Shown: positions 35,043 to 42,708 of the stretch, piece by piece | How positions within the stretch are numbered: position 1 is the first letter of the stretch | Layout of the letters: each line of letters opens with the position of its first letter | DNA from: an uncultured Clostridia bacterium | GTDB taxonomy: Bacteria > Bacillota > Clostridia > TANB77 > CAG-508 | Direction: 5' to 3' | Assembly: GCA_934130435.1 (NCBI GenBank) | Contig: CAKOYB010000009.1 | Location: 1 to 43,567, forward strand | DNA length: 43,567 bases | Notes under the pieces: model-generated | Databases searched by the model: none | Seen by the model: the letters and a program-made list of their open reading frames with translations, nothing else | What the model was told of the DNA's origin: nothing | Program-made: the position numbers and the translations under genes

Positions 35043-36257
35043 TTATAATAATTGATCTCCGGCATTTTTCTTTTTTATAATAAATATAGTTATAGTAATT
35101 ATTGCAATGATCAGAACTGTTATAATTACATATTTATAAATACTTTTATTTTCTGATGTAGTCTTTATCTCCAAACTTGCAACCTCTGCGATTTCATTAG
35201 TTAATTCATTATTTTCTTCAACATCATCTTTTGTTTCAAATACTTCATTTTCTTTTTTATCCAACTCATTATTCTCTATAATCTTCTCTTTAGCGGTTTC
35301 AGTAGTTGATATTTTATTATTAGTAGTTTTGTTTTTAGATGATTCATTTGATGTTTTTTTATTTGTTTTACTTGCATCTTGTTTAATATTACTTTGTTCT
35401 TCTTTATCTGACTCCGAAGTATTCTCTTCTATTTTCATTCCATCTAAGATAACAGAATCATAGTCATATTTATTGTCCCCGCCATAATGATTAAATTCAT
35501 GAATATTGTCAATATCTCTTTTAGCGTTATTTATTTTTACTTGTGTTGCTAAAGTAATTCCATACTTATTTGGTCTTTTATAATGTATCATAACCGAATA
35601 TTCCTCACCTGCTTCGACCTCTGTGTTTAAAGGTAATACTTTTTCACAATTATATTCATGTCCTTTACTCCATGATATCTTAAACACTTCAAGCTTTTCG
35701 CCACCATCAGTTTTTACTATTACTTCTGATGCTTTAGCTAGAGTATTCCCTACTTTTGGTACCGGAACTGATATTTCTATTTTTGATAAATTCTTTTGTG
35801 TTTTTGAAAAGCCAAATCCATAAAGTACACAATCATAGTCATATTTATCGTCCCCGCCATAATGATTAAATTCATCAATATTGTCTATATCTCTTTTAGT
35901 GTTATTTATTTTTACTTGTGTCGCTGAAGTAATTCCATATTTATTTGGTCTTTTATAATGTATCATAGCCGAATATTCCTCACCTGATTCAACCTCTGTA
36001 TTTAAAGGTAATACTTTTTCACGATTATATTCATGTCCTTTACTCCATGATATCTTAAACACTTCAAATCTCTCATTTCCATTAGCTTTTACTATCACTT
36101 CTGACGCTTTAGCTAGTTTTTTTCCTATTGTTGGTATTGGCACCGTTATTTCTATATTTGATAACTCTGCAGCAAAAACATTATTTTTTATGAATAATAT
36201 AAATAAAACAACTAATAATGTTATTAATATCCTTTTTTTCATTTTCTTCATTAGCAT
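35043..36257 (-). CDS. Surface protein with two near-identical repeat domains and C-terminal membrane anchor
   Basis: 404 aa. A signal peptide (to about residue 30, VFA-AE) is followed by two repeats of about 114 aa, beginning LSNIEITVPIPTIG and LSKIEISVPVPKVG. Both contain EVFKISWSKGHEYN, KVLPLNTEVE, GEEYS and KRPNKYGIT. After residue 280 there is a long Lys/Glu/Ser/Asn-rich stalk, and a membrane helix (YVIITVLIIAIITITIFII) with a basic KKK tail; there is no LPXTG motif. The repeats recall Ig-like repeats common in Clostridial surface proteins, but I cannot name the domain. Either ATG 36257 or the one at 36251 may be used; the latter has better spacing from AGGAGG. Confidence 0.75.
   Translation of the reverse strand: MLMKKMKKRILITLLVVLFILFIKNNVFAAELSNIEITVPIPTIGKKLAKASEVIVKANGNERFEVFKISWSKGHEYNREKVLPLNTEVESGEEYSAMIHYKRPNKYGITSATQVKINNTKRDIDNIDEFNHYGGDDKYDYDCVLYGFGFSKTQKNLSKIEISVPVPKVGNTLAKASEVIVKTDGGEKLEVFKISWSKGHEYNCEKVLPLNTEVEAGEEYSVMIHYKRPNKYGITLATQVKINNAKRDIDNIHEFNHYGGDNKYDYDSVILDGMKIEENTSESDKEEQSNIKQDASKTNKKTSNESSKNKTTNNKISTTETAKEKIIENNELDKKENEVFETKDDVEENNELTNEIAEVASLEIKTTSENKSIYKYVIITVLIIAIITITIFIIKKKNAGDQLL
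35448..36164 (-). repeat. Tandem duplication of a ~114-residue domain (375-nt period)
   Basis: The segments 36164-35823 and 35789-35448 are near-identical at DNA level (shared 10-mers are offset by exactly 375 nt) and differ by a few substitutions, suggesting recent duplication or homogenisation. Confidence 0.8.
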
Positions 36258-36295
36258 ATTCCTCCTCTTAAATTTTATTTCAAAATTATATTTTA

Positions 36296-36324
36296 ATTAT
36301 AACACTTAAGTTTTATGGTGTCAA
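36296..36324 (-). promoter_or_regulatory. Consensus sigma-A promoter of the duplicated-domain surface protein
   Basis: TTGACA (36324-36319), exactly 17 nt, TATAAT (36301-36296). This is the only perfect 6/6 + 6/6 match I found in the window, which implies strong expression. Confidence 0.8.
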
Positions 36325-36341
36325 GTATGGCGCTATATTTG

Positions 36342-36371
36342 ATTATTAAAATTAAATATAATTTTAATAAT
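36342..36371 (+). promoter_or_regulatory. Perfect AT-rich palindrome upstream of the RHH gene, candidate operator
   Basis: ATTATTAAAATT (36342-36353) and AATTTTAATAAT (36360-36371) are exact inverted repeats around a 6-nt spacer, immediately before the GGAGG site. RHH proteins often bind such repeats near their own gene. Confidence 0.5.
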
Positions 36372-36382
36372 GGAGGTAAACT

Positions 36383-36571
36383 ATGGTTGATAATAAAAAT
36401 AAACAATTCAATCCGAGCTATACTGATGTACCTAATATAAGGTTTTCTCTAAGATTAACTGAAAAATTACAAAATGATTTAGAAGAATATTCTCAAAAAT
36501 GTAATATTAGTATGAATACCTTAATATTAAAATGTATAGAATATGCTCTTGAAAATAAAAAAGATATATAA
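36383..36571 (+). CDS. Small ribbon-helix-helix (Arc/CopG-like) protein
   Basis: 62 aa, with GGAGG 7 nt before the ATG. The segment NIRFSLRLTEKLQNDLEEYSQ (beta strand, then helix), followed by CNISMNTLILKCIEYALEN (turn and second helix) fits the RHH fold: a short strand that inserts in DNA and two helices. It is the only gene in its block on the plus strand, divergent from the surface protein and convergent with rplL. No toxin gene is adjacent, so an orphan regulator is more likely than an antitoxin. Confidence 0.7.
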   Translation: MVDNKNKQFNPSYTDVPNIRFSLRLTEKLQNDLEEYSQKCNISMNTLILKCIEYALENKKDI

Positions 36572-36602
36572 GAGCAAAGGAACTTAACTCTATTGTACAC
36601 AT

Positions 36603-36640
36603 AAAAATCGCTTTTTGAATTAAATCAAAAAGCGATTTTT
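36603..36640. terminator. Bidirectional terminator between RHH gene and rplL
   Basis: 16-bp perfect stem AAAAATCGCTTTTTGA (36603-36618) / TCAAAAAGCGATTTTT (36625-36640), 6-nt loop; T-runs occur at both outer ends. It serves the convergent RHH gene and ribosomal protein operon. Confidence 0.9.
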
Positions 36641-36658
36641 TAATATATTTAGTTTCAA

Positions 36659-37024
36659 TTATGCTAATTCAACTACAGCTCCAACTTCAACAAATTTAGC
36701 TTTCATTTCTTCAGCTTCTGCTTTTGCAACTCCTTCTTTAACAGTTTTTGGAGCTCCATCAACTAATTCTTTAGCTTCTTTTAATCCTAATCCTGTAACA
36801 TCTCTAACAACTTTAATTACTTGGATTTTATTAGCTCCTGCTTCTTTTAATACTACATCAAATGATGTTTTTTCTTCAGCTGCTCCAGCTGCTGCTCCGG
36901 CTGCTGCTGGTGCTGCTGCTGCAACTGCAGATACTCCAAATTCTTCTTCTATAGCTTTTACTAAATCAGCTAATTCAACTACTGTCATTTTTTTGATTTC
37001 TTCAATCATTTCTTCTTTATTCAT
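36659..37024 (-). CDS. rplL: 50S ribosomal protein L7/L12
   Basis: 121 aa. The N-terminal dimerisation helices (MVVELADLVKAIEEEFGVSA-like), an Ala/Gly-rich hinge, and the C-terminal factor-binding domain EKTSFDVVLKEAGANKIQVIKVVRDVTGLGLKEAKELVDGAP are all present. It forms the stalk that recruits GTPase factors. Last gene of the operon before the terminator. Confidence 0.97.
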   Translation of the reverse strand: MNKEEMIEEIKKMTVVELADLVKAIEEEFGVSAVAAAAPAAAGAAAGAAEEKTSFDVVLKEAGANKIQVIKVVRDVTGLGLKEAKELVDGAPKTVKEGVAKAEAEEMKAKFVEVGAVVELA

Positions 37025-37132
37025 TTTTTAATCCTCCTAAAAATTTTTTATTTTTTCTACTTTCTTTATAATTGGCTTGTGTAGATTCAAACCTTTAATT
37101 TTAAAATAAGTTTATTTGTTTTTTAATTATAA

Positions 37133-37630
37133 TTAAGCTTCTTTTTGAGCTTTAACTTCATTAAGTGCAACTGCAAGTTTTGAAATATTTCCAAGTAATG
37201 CACCAGCAAGCATTCCAATAAGAGTTTCTTTTGATGGTAGTTTTGCAAGTGTAATAATTTCTTCAACAGACATTACCTTTCCATCAATAATTCCACCTTT
37301 TATTTTATAGAAATCATTTTTCTTTGTAAACTCATATATAGCTTTTGCTGTTTGCAAGTAATCTTCAGAATTTAAAACAACTGCTGTTGGTCCTTCTAGT
37401 ATACTATCTAAGTCACTAAATTCGCATTTGTCTAATGCTCTTCTTATTATGTTATTTTTAATAACTTTGTACTCAGAATTAGATTTTCTTAAATCAGCTC
37501 TTAAAGCTGTAACACTATCAACATTAATTCCTCTATAATCTGTTAATAAAACTATTTTAGAATTTTTAATTTTTTCTGCTAATTCATCAACTTCTTTTTC
37601 TTTTTGTGCTATTATTTTTTCATTTGCCAT
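37133..37630 (-). CDS. rplJ: 50S ribosomal protein L10
   Basis: 165 aa from ATG 37630 (GGAGGTG 8 nt upstream). The protein has KEVDELAEKIKNSKIVLLTDYRGINV and the C-terminal helix for L7/L12 binding. It is preceded by the L10 leader and autogenously controlled together with rplL in many bacteria. Slightly shorter in the middle than E. coli L10 but full length for Bacillota. Confidence 0.96.
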   Translation of the reverse strand: MANEKIIAQKEKEVDELAEKIKNSKIVLLTDYRGINVDSVTALRADLRKSNSEYKVIKNNIIRRALDKCEFSDLDSILEGPTAVVLNSEDYLQTAKAIYEFTKKNDFYKIKGGIIDGKVMSVEEIITLAKLPSKETLIGMLAGALLGNISKLAVALNEVKAQKEA

Positions 37631-37673
37631 TTTTTTCACCTCCCAATTTAAATTTTTTATTTTATTTAAAATT

Positions 37674-37790
37674 AAAAACTCATTATATACCTACCTAAAG
37701 TATATAATGAGCCTATTATTTCTTTACTCTTTAATATACCTCGGTAGGTCTTATCTTTTTGCCTACTTTCTTAGGTTATATATTTCTTTA
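37674..37790 (-). promoter_or_regulatory. Ribosomal protein L10 leader with attenuator
   Basis: Reading the minus strand, CCTAAGAAAGTAGGC and GACCTACCGAGGT form the kink-turn-containing L10(L12)4 binding structure of the Bacillota L10 leader. It is followed by a terminator hairpin: CTCATTATATA (37679-37689) and TATATAATGAG (37701-37711) with a T5 run. The loop of the terminator (TTTAGGTAGG) can also pair with the upstream CCTACC, as expected for alternative folds. It lies between rplA and rplJ and regulates L10/L12 synthesis. Confidence 0.8.
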
Positions 37791-37796
37791 ATAAAA

Positions 37797-38474
37797 TTAT
37801 TTTACAAATATGCTTGGTCCCATAGTAGTGCTTAAAGCAACACTTCTAATGTATTGTCCTTTAGCTGCTGCTGGTTTAGCTTTTATTATAGCTTCCATAA
37901 CAGTATCATAGTTCTCTAAAAGTTTTTCAGTTCCAAATGAAACTTTTCCAAAACCAAGATGAATTATATTAGTTTTATCTAATCTATATTCAACTTTTCC
38001 TGATTTAATATCTTTTATAGCTTTTGTAACGTCCATTGTTACTGTACCAGATTTAGGGTTTGGCATTAATCCTTTTGGTCCTAAAACCTTTCCTAATCTT
38101 CCTACTACACCCATCATATCTGGTGTAGCAACTATTACATCATAATCAAACCAATTCTCTTTTTCTATTTTTGGAATAAGTTCTTCTGCTCCAACAAAAT
38201 CAGCTCCTGCTTTTTCAGCTTCTGTTGCTTTATCTCCTTTTGCAAAAACTAAAACCTTTAAAGTTTTACCTGTTCCATTTGGAAGTACTACTGTACCTCT
38301 AACTTGTTGTTCTGCATGTTTAGAATCAACACCTAATTTAACATGTAATTCAACTGTTTCATCAAATTTTGCTTTTGGAAACTTTTCAATTGTTTCTAAA
38401 GCCTCTTTTGCTGAATAACTTTTGTTGCTTTCAATAAGTTTTTCTGCTTCAGCATATCTTTTTCCTTTTTTCAT
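37797..38474 (-). CDS. rplA: 50S ribosomal protein L1
   Basis: 225 aa. Typical L1 sequence: KGKRYAEAEKLIESNKSYS at the start, VELHVKLGVDSKHAEQQVRG, GKVLGPKGLMPNPKSGTVT and the C-terminal KPAAAKGQYIRSVALSTTMGPS. L1 binds 23S rRNA at the exit-site stalk and can repress its own mRNA. The mRNA just upstream carries a candidate L1 site. Confidence 0.97.
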   Translation of the reverse strand: MKKGKRYAEAEKLIESNKSYSAKEALETIEKFPKAKFDETVELHVKLGVDSKHAEQQVRGTVVLPNGTGKTLKVLVFAKGDKATEAEKAGADFVGAEELIPKIEKENWFDYDVIVATPDMMGVVGRLGKVLGPKGLMPNPKSGTVTMDVTKAIKDIKSGKVEYRLDKTNIIHLGFGKVSFGTEKLLENYDTVMEAIIKAKPAAAKGQYIRSVALSTTMGPSIFVK

Positions 38475-38487
38475 TTTAAAACCTCCC

Positions 38488-38514
38488 TTGGTATTAGCGG
38501 ATTTCTCCTCCCAA
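38488..38514 (-). promoter_or_regulatory. rplA: Candidate L1-binding site in the rplK-rplA spacer
   Basis: On the minus strand TTGG (38514-38511) pairs with CCAA (38491-38488), and GGA/TCC close a GAAA loop inside, next to an internal GCTAATA loop. This resembles the L1 site that mimics 23S rRNA, here just before the rplA ribosome-binding site. The inference is from the fold and position only. Confidence 0.5.
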
Positions 38515-38680
38515 AAATTTATATTGAAAACGCGATAAATCGTTTTTACAATCTTTTAATTATATTGAATGAATAGAAGTAAGTATAACAAGGCAATCAA
38601 GTTGAAAAAACTCAGTTGTACTTTGGTACATTGAAGACATTTTCAAGCAATGATTAACGAAGTTAGACACCACTTATAAT

Positions 38681-39109
38681 TTATTCAGAGACAATAACAC
38701 CCATAGAACGTGCAGTTCCCTTAACCATACTCATAGCTGCTTCTACAGATGCTGCATTTAAGTCTTCCATTTTTTGTTCTGCAATTTGTTTAACTTGCTC
38801 TTCTGTAATCTTAGCAACTTTTTCTCTGTTTGGCTTTCCTGAACCTTTTTCTATTTTTAAAGCTTTCTTTATTAATACAGCTACTGGTGGAACTTTTGTA
38901 ATAAATTCAAATGATTTATCTTTATATACAGTTATAACAACTGGTATTATCATTCCTGGTTGGTTAGCTGTTCTATCATTGAATTCTTTAACAAATTGCA
39001 TTATATTAACACCACTTGATCCTAAAGCTGGTCCAACTGGTGGTGCAGGTGTTGCCTTTCCTGCTTCTATTTGTAATTTTATAACGTTTGTAATTTCTTT
39101 TTCTGCCAT
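38681..39109 (-). CDS. rplK: 50S ribosomal protein L11
   Basis: 142 aa with IKLQIEAGKATPAPPVGPALGSSGVNI at the N-terminus and the C-terminal RNA-binding ITEEQVKQIAEQKMEDLNAASVEAAMSMVKGTARSMGV. L11 is part of the GTPase-associated centre. It is separated from rplA by 206 nt, longer than usual; apart from the L1 site, that spacer holds only weak hairpins. Confidence 0.97.
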   Translation of the reverse strand: MAEKEITNVIKLQIEAGKATPAPPVGPALGSSGVNIMQFVKEFNDRTANQPGMIIPVVITVYKDKSFEFITKVPPVAVLIKKALKIEKGSGKPNREKVAKITEEQVKQIAEQKMEDLNAASVEAAMSMVKGTARSMGVIVSE

Positions 39110-39121
39110 TTTTAGGCCTCC

Positions 39122-39655
39122 TTAAATTTTATTTACTTGTGAAAACTCTAATTCCACTGGTGTTTCTCTTCCAAACATAGAAACTAATACTTTAACTTTA
39201 TGTTTTTCTTTATTTATTTCTTGAACAACACCAACAAAATTTTCAAATGGTCCTGTCATTACTCTAACTGAATCATTAACCTCATAATCGATATTTATAG
39301 GAACTTCTTCAAATCCCATATTTCTAATTTCTTCGTTTGTTAATGGAATAGGGTCTGTTCCAGAACCAACAAATCCTGTAACTCCTCTGGTATTTCTAAC
39401 AATATACCATGATTCCTCTGTTACAATCATTTTTATTAAGACATAACCTGGAAAAACTTTTTTTATGTTAGTTTTTCTTTTACCATCTTTAATTTCTATT
39501 TGTTCTTCCATAGGTACTATAATTTCAAAAAAGAAATCTTCTAGTTCCCTATTTTTTATAGTTTTTTCTAAATCTGTTTTTACTTTATTTTCATATCCTG
39601 AATAAGTATGTACAACATACCATCTTGGTGATGAATCATAATTTTTGTCAGACAT
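39122..39655 (-). CDS. nusG: Transcription termination/antitermination protein NusG
   Basis: 177 aa. NGN domain: PRWYVVHTYSGYENKVKTDLEKTI and KKVFPGYVLIKMIVTEESWYIVRNTRGVTGFVGSGT; C-terminal KOW domain: VNDSVRVMTGPFENFVGVVQEINKEK. It couples RNA polymerase with Rho and the ribosome. Standard secE-nusG-rplK order. Confidence 0.97.
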   Translation of the reverse strand: MSDKNYDSSPRWYVVHTYSGYENKVKTDLEKTIKNRELEDFFFEIIVPMEEQIEIKDGKRKTNIKKVFPGYVLIKMIVTEESWYIVRNTRGVTGFVGSGTDPIPLTNEEIRNMGFEEVPINIDYEVNDSVRVMTGPFENFVGVVQEINKEKHKVKVLVSMFGRETPVELEFSQVNKI

Positions 39656-39679
39656 ATAAAAGATTCCTCCTTTTATTTA

Positions 39680-40033
39680 TTACTCTTGTACCTCATTATT
39701 TACTGCTGTTTCGTTTTCTTCACTAGAAGCTTCATCATTATTTTCTGATGTAGTGATTTCATTAGAAACTGTAGTATTGTTTTTTTCTCTTAATTTTACT
39801 TGCAATTTATTAATTCCATATTTATTTATTGCATTAAAACTAAAGTCTAGTACAATAAGTATTACTCCTGTTATTAAAACAATTGATATAACTGCTGCTG
39901 TACTGCTTGATAATTGTTTTGGAGTAGGCCATATAACTTTTTTCAATTCTGCTTTAAACCCTTTAAAAGGATGTTTCTTATTTTTTTGTTCTTTTTTATT
40001 TGTTTTCTCAATTTTAGCTTCTTTTTTAGCCAT
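39680..40033 (-). CDS. secE: Preprotein translocase subunit SecE
   Basis: 117 aa. The conserved amphipathic part FKGFKAELKKVIWPTPKQLSSST precedes one membrane helix (AAVISIVLITGVILIVLDFSF). A Lys-rich N-terminus and a Glu/Asn-rich C-terminal tail of about 35 residues extend beyond the usual ~60-aa form in Bacilli. It is the essential small SecYEG subunit. Confidence 0.92.
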   Translation of the reverse strand: MAKKEAKIEKTNKKEQKNKKHPFKGFKAELKKVIWPTPKQLSSSTAAVISIVLITGVILIVLDFSFNAINKYGINKLQVKLREKNNTTVSNEITTSENNDEASSEENETAVNNEVQE

Positions 40034-40059
40034 TTTGTATCCTCCTTAAAAAACAACTT

Positions 40060-40224
40060 CTATTTTGTTTCTTTATGTGTTGTACGTTTTTTGCAGAATT
40101 TACAATATTTAACTATTTCTAATCTGTCTGTGTTATTTCTTTTATTTTTTGAAGTCATATAGTTTCTTCTTTTACATTCTGTACATTCTAGTGTTATATT
40201 TTCTCTTGGTCCTTTTGCTGCCAT
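40060..40224 (-). CDS. rpmG: 50S ribosomal protein L33
   Basis: 54 aa from ATG 40224, with GGAGG about 9 nt upstream. MAAKGPRENITLECTECKRRNY and VKYCKFCKKRTTHKETK give the two CxxC pairs of the zinc-binding L33 type. First gene of the rpmG-secE-nusG-rplKAJL operon. Confidence 0.95.
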   Translation of the reverse strand: MAAKGPRENITLECTECKRRNYMTSKNKRNNTDRLEIVKYCKFCKKRTTHKETK

Positions 40225-40304
40225 TTTTATACACCTCCGTAGCCTTATTGGCTTTTTATTAATTTTGAAACGATGTGAGTATATGCAAAAACATATACTT
40301 GAAT

Positions 40305-40333
40305 ATTTTAACATGTATGTCAAGTATTGTCAA
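40305..40333 (-). promoter_or_regulatory. Promoter of the rpmG-secE-nusG-rplKAJL operon
   Basis: TTGACA (40333-40328), 17 nt, TAAAAT (40310-40305). The 5' leader then contains a small hairpin GTATATG...CATATAC before the rpmG ribosome-binding site. Confidence 0.7.
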
Positions 40334-40403
40334 TTGATTTTTTAATATTATTATTTTTTTTTGAAAAAATAAATTTAAGTTAATTACTTTTCGGAGGATT
40401 CTT

Positions 40404-41066
40404 ATGAAAAAATATATTTTTTTAATTATTATAGCTCTTATTATTATAGGAAGTTTTGTGTACTATTATTTTTTCAAAAACAATAATACTCATGCAAAAA
40501 ATTCAAAAGAAAATAATTCTATGTATACTGCGGTAAAAACTACAACAACTGATGATAATTCAAATAACTCAATTAATTCTGAGCCTAAAAATATAACTTT
40601 AAACAATAATGAAAACGAAGAAATTTCTTCTTTTTCTACAAAAATTATAAAAGACACTAAAGCAAGATTTTCCAATATTGAATTAGCATGTAGTACTCTA
40701 AATAATAGTATTGTAAAATCTGGTGAAACATTTTCTTTATGGAATGTTCTAGGCTGTCCTACTAAAGAAAAAGGTTATAAAAAAGCTAAAACTTTTAGGT
40801 CTAATGGTTCTATTGTAAAAGCATATGGTGGAGGAATATGTCAAATTAGTACAACACTATATAATGCTGTTTTAAATGTTGACGATTTAGAAGTAACAGA
40901 AAGACATGAACACAGTCGTGATGTTAATTATATTAAAGATGGAAAAGATGCTTCTGTTTCTTATAATTCAGCTGATTTCAAGTTTATTAACCATCTTGAT
41001 TATGATATAAAAATTGAAGCATTTGTAGAAGACAATAAAGTAAAAATTAAATTACTAAGAATATAG
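40404..41066 (+). CDS. VanW family protein
   Basis: 220 aa. N-terminal membrane helix (IFLIIIALIIIGSFVYYYFF), a Ser/Thr/Asn-rich linker, and a VanW domain from about residue 85: FSNIELACSTLNNSIVKSGETFSLWNVLG, AYGGGICQISTTLYNAVLN and ERHEHSRDVNYI. VanW-type proteins occur with wall and resistance loci; biochemical role is unknown. GGAGG precedes the ATG. Divergent from rpmG, 80 nt from its promoter. Confidence 0.85.
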   Translation: MKKYIFLIIIALIIIGSFVYYYFFKNNNTHAKNSKENNSMYTAVKTTTTDDNSNNSINSEPKNITLNNNENEEISSFSTKIIKDTKARFSNIELACSTLNNSIVKSGETFSLWNVLGCPTKEKGYKKAKTFRSNGSIVKAYGGGICQISTTLYNAVLNVDDLEVTERHEHSRDVNYIKDGKDASVSYNSADFKFINHLDYDIKIEAFVEDNKVKIKLLRI

Positions 41067-41075
41067 CCTTTTCAT

Positions 41076-41099
41076 AAGAATATAATTTAATATATTCTT
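41076..41099 (+). repeat. Short inverted repeat between vanW and dacF
   Basis: AAGAATATA (41076-41084) / TATATTCTT (41091-41099) with a 6-nt loop, just before the AGGAGG site of dacF. It lacks a U-run, so it is more likely an RNA hairpin than a terminator. Confidence 0.35.
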
Positions 41100-41117
41100 T
41101 AATAGGAGGCATTTAAT

Positions 41118-42344
41118 ATGAAATTCAAAATTACTATTTTTTTTATAATTGTAGTTATGATTTTTTCGCCAGTAATTTGTTTTGCAAATAATTCTGTTTA
41201 TGTTTGGTCTAATAGTTCAACTCCAGTTTCAAAAACCATTCAAACAGTAAGTGAATTAGATACTTCTCAAAACCCATTAAAATTAGAATCTGGATCTGCA
41301 ATTCTAATTGAACAAAATAGTGGTAAAGTACTTTATTCTCATAATGTTCATGAAAAGTTACGTCCTGCAAGTGTAACAAAAGTAATGTCAATTCTATTAA
41401 TAATGGAAGCATTAGATAGTGGTAAAATTTCTTTAGATGATACAGTTCCTTGTAGTGAAAACGCACATTCTATGGGTGGATCACAAATATGGCTTGACAC
41501 TACTGAAAACTTATCTGTTAATGACATGCTAAAATCTATTTGTGTTGTATCTGCTAACGACTGTACTGTTGCAATGGCTGAATATTTAGCAGGTTCTGAA
41601 GAAGCATTTGTTCAAATGATGAATGCCAGAGCTAAACAACTTGGTATGAACGACACAACTTTTAAAAATTGCCATGGAATAGATGAAGATGGTCATGAAA
41701 CGTCAAGTTATGATATTGCATTAATGTCTAGAGAGTTATTATTAAACCATCCTTCAATAACTAAATATACAACAATTTGGATGGATTCAATACGAGATGG
41801 AAAATCTGAATTAGTTAATACAAACAAATTAATACGAAATTACAAAGGTGCTACTGGCTTAAAAACAGGTTCTACTTCTGTTGCTCTATATAATCTTTCT
41901 GCATCAGCAACGCGAGATAATCTTTCATTAATAGCTGTAATAATGAGAGCACCTACAACCAAAATCAGATTTTCTGAAGCAACAAAGTTATTAGATTATG
42001 GTTTTGCTAATTACCAAGGAAAAAGTTTTGGAAATAAAGGTGATATAGTAAATCAAGTCTATATAAATAAAGGCGTTGAAAAAAGCGTTAATGCTTGTTT
42101 AGAAAGAAACGTATCTATATTAATAAAAAAAGGGCAAGACTCAAACATTATTCAAAATGTTAGTATGAAAGAAAATCTTTGTGCACCAATACAAAAAGGT
42201 GAAGTATTAGGCACAATAACATTTACATTAAACGGTGAAGAGCTAGAAAGTGTTAATTTAATTGCTCAAAATGATGTCTTAAAAAATTCCTTTTTAGGTA
42301 TTACATCTTCTATATATAGTAAATGGTTCAATATGTTAAGATAG
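41118..42344 (+). CDS. dacF: D-alanyl-D-alanine carboxypeptidase (PBP5/DacF-like)
   Basis: 408 aa serine peptidase. Signal peptide to about residue 23; catalytic SxxK is S85-V-T-K88 in RPASVTKVMS; SxN is S145-A-N147; KTG is at 249-251 (GLKTGST). A C-terminal beta domain follows, and the last residues SIYSKWFNMLR look like the amphipathic membrane-binding helix of the PBP5 family. It trims the terminal D-Ala of peptidoglycan stem peptides. DacF versus another paralogue cannot be decided from sequence alone. Confidence 0.9.
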   Translation: MKFKITIFFIIVVMIFSPVICFANNSVYVWSNSSTPVSKTIQTVSELDTSQNPLKLESGSAILIEQNSGKVLYSHNVHEKLRPASVTKVMSILLIMEALDSGKISLDDTVPCSENAHSMGGSQIWLDTTENLSVNDMLKSICVVSANDCTVAMAEYLAGSEEAFVQMMNARAKQLGMNDTTFKNCHGIDEDGHETSSYDIALMSRELLLNHPSITKYTTIWMDSIRDGKSELVNTNKLIRNYKGATGLKTGSTSVALYNLSASATRDNLSLIAVIMRAPTTKIRFSEATKLLDYGFANYQGKSFGNKGDIVNQVYINKGVEKSVNACLERNVSILIKKGQDSNIIQNVSMKENLCAPIQKGEVLGTITFTLNGEELESVNLIAQNDVLKNSFLGITSSIYSKWFNMLR

Positions 42345-42445
42345 CTTTTTTCGTAATAAATTTAATATTAAATCTATTACATTATCAAAGTATATATTAA
42401 AAATTTACACAGTAGACTTGTGATAATTTCTTAGCCTTTAAATTT

Positions 42446-42480
42446 TGTCGCCAAGAAGGACATAGTCCTTCTTGGCGACA
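42446..42480. terminator. Perfect 16-bp palindrome with ATA loop between dacF and prepilin gene 2
   Basis: TGTCGCCAAGAAGGAC (42446-42461) and GTCCTTCTTGGCGACA (42465-42480) are exact inverted repeats around 3 nt. It is GC-richer than the neighbouring spacer. It lies between two converging genes, so it could terminate both, but it lacks a good U-run on either side. Confidence 0.6.
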
Positions 42481-42546
42481 TTTCTCTACTCTTTCTAATT
42501 ATATATTATTCTAATAAGAGCCTTATCCATGTATGTTCTTTTCGGA

Positions 42547-42708
42547 TTATGGATATTGGAATTTAACTACTGGGCGAACCGTAAAAGCTAGACTGTACGT
42601 TTTAATATTGCCGTCTGAGTAAACACTACATAAAGGCTCACTGTTAGTGCCATTAGTGACCGTATTCCTCACGCTGAAATTCGCATCCCCGTTTGGAAGA
42701 AAGAAGAA
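42547..42708 (-). other. Out-of-frame C-terminal segment of prepilin gene 2
   Basis: One base out of frame with the gene above, the minus strand reads LPNGDANFSVRN, then SEPLCSVYSDGN and finally AFTVRPVVKFQYP before a TAA at 42549-42547. This matches the expected family ending far better than the short tail (KRGCEFQREEYGH) read in the first frame. The shift lies in TTTCTTCTTTCTTCC, roughly 42691-42711. Confidence 0.7.

Noticed and set aside
36383..36571. RHH protein as antitoxin of a toxin-antitoxin pair
   Set aside because: The next gene downstream is rplL on the opposite strand after a terminator; upstream is the divergent surface protein. No toxin-sized partner is present.
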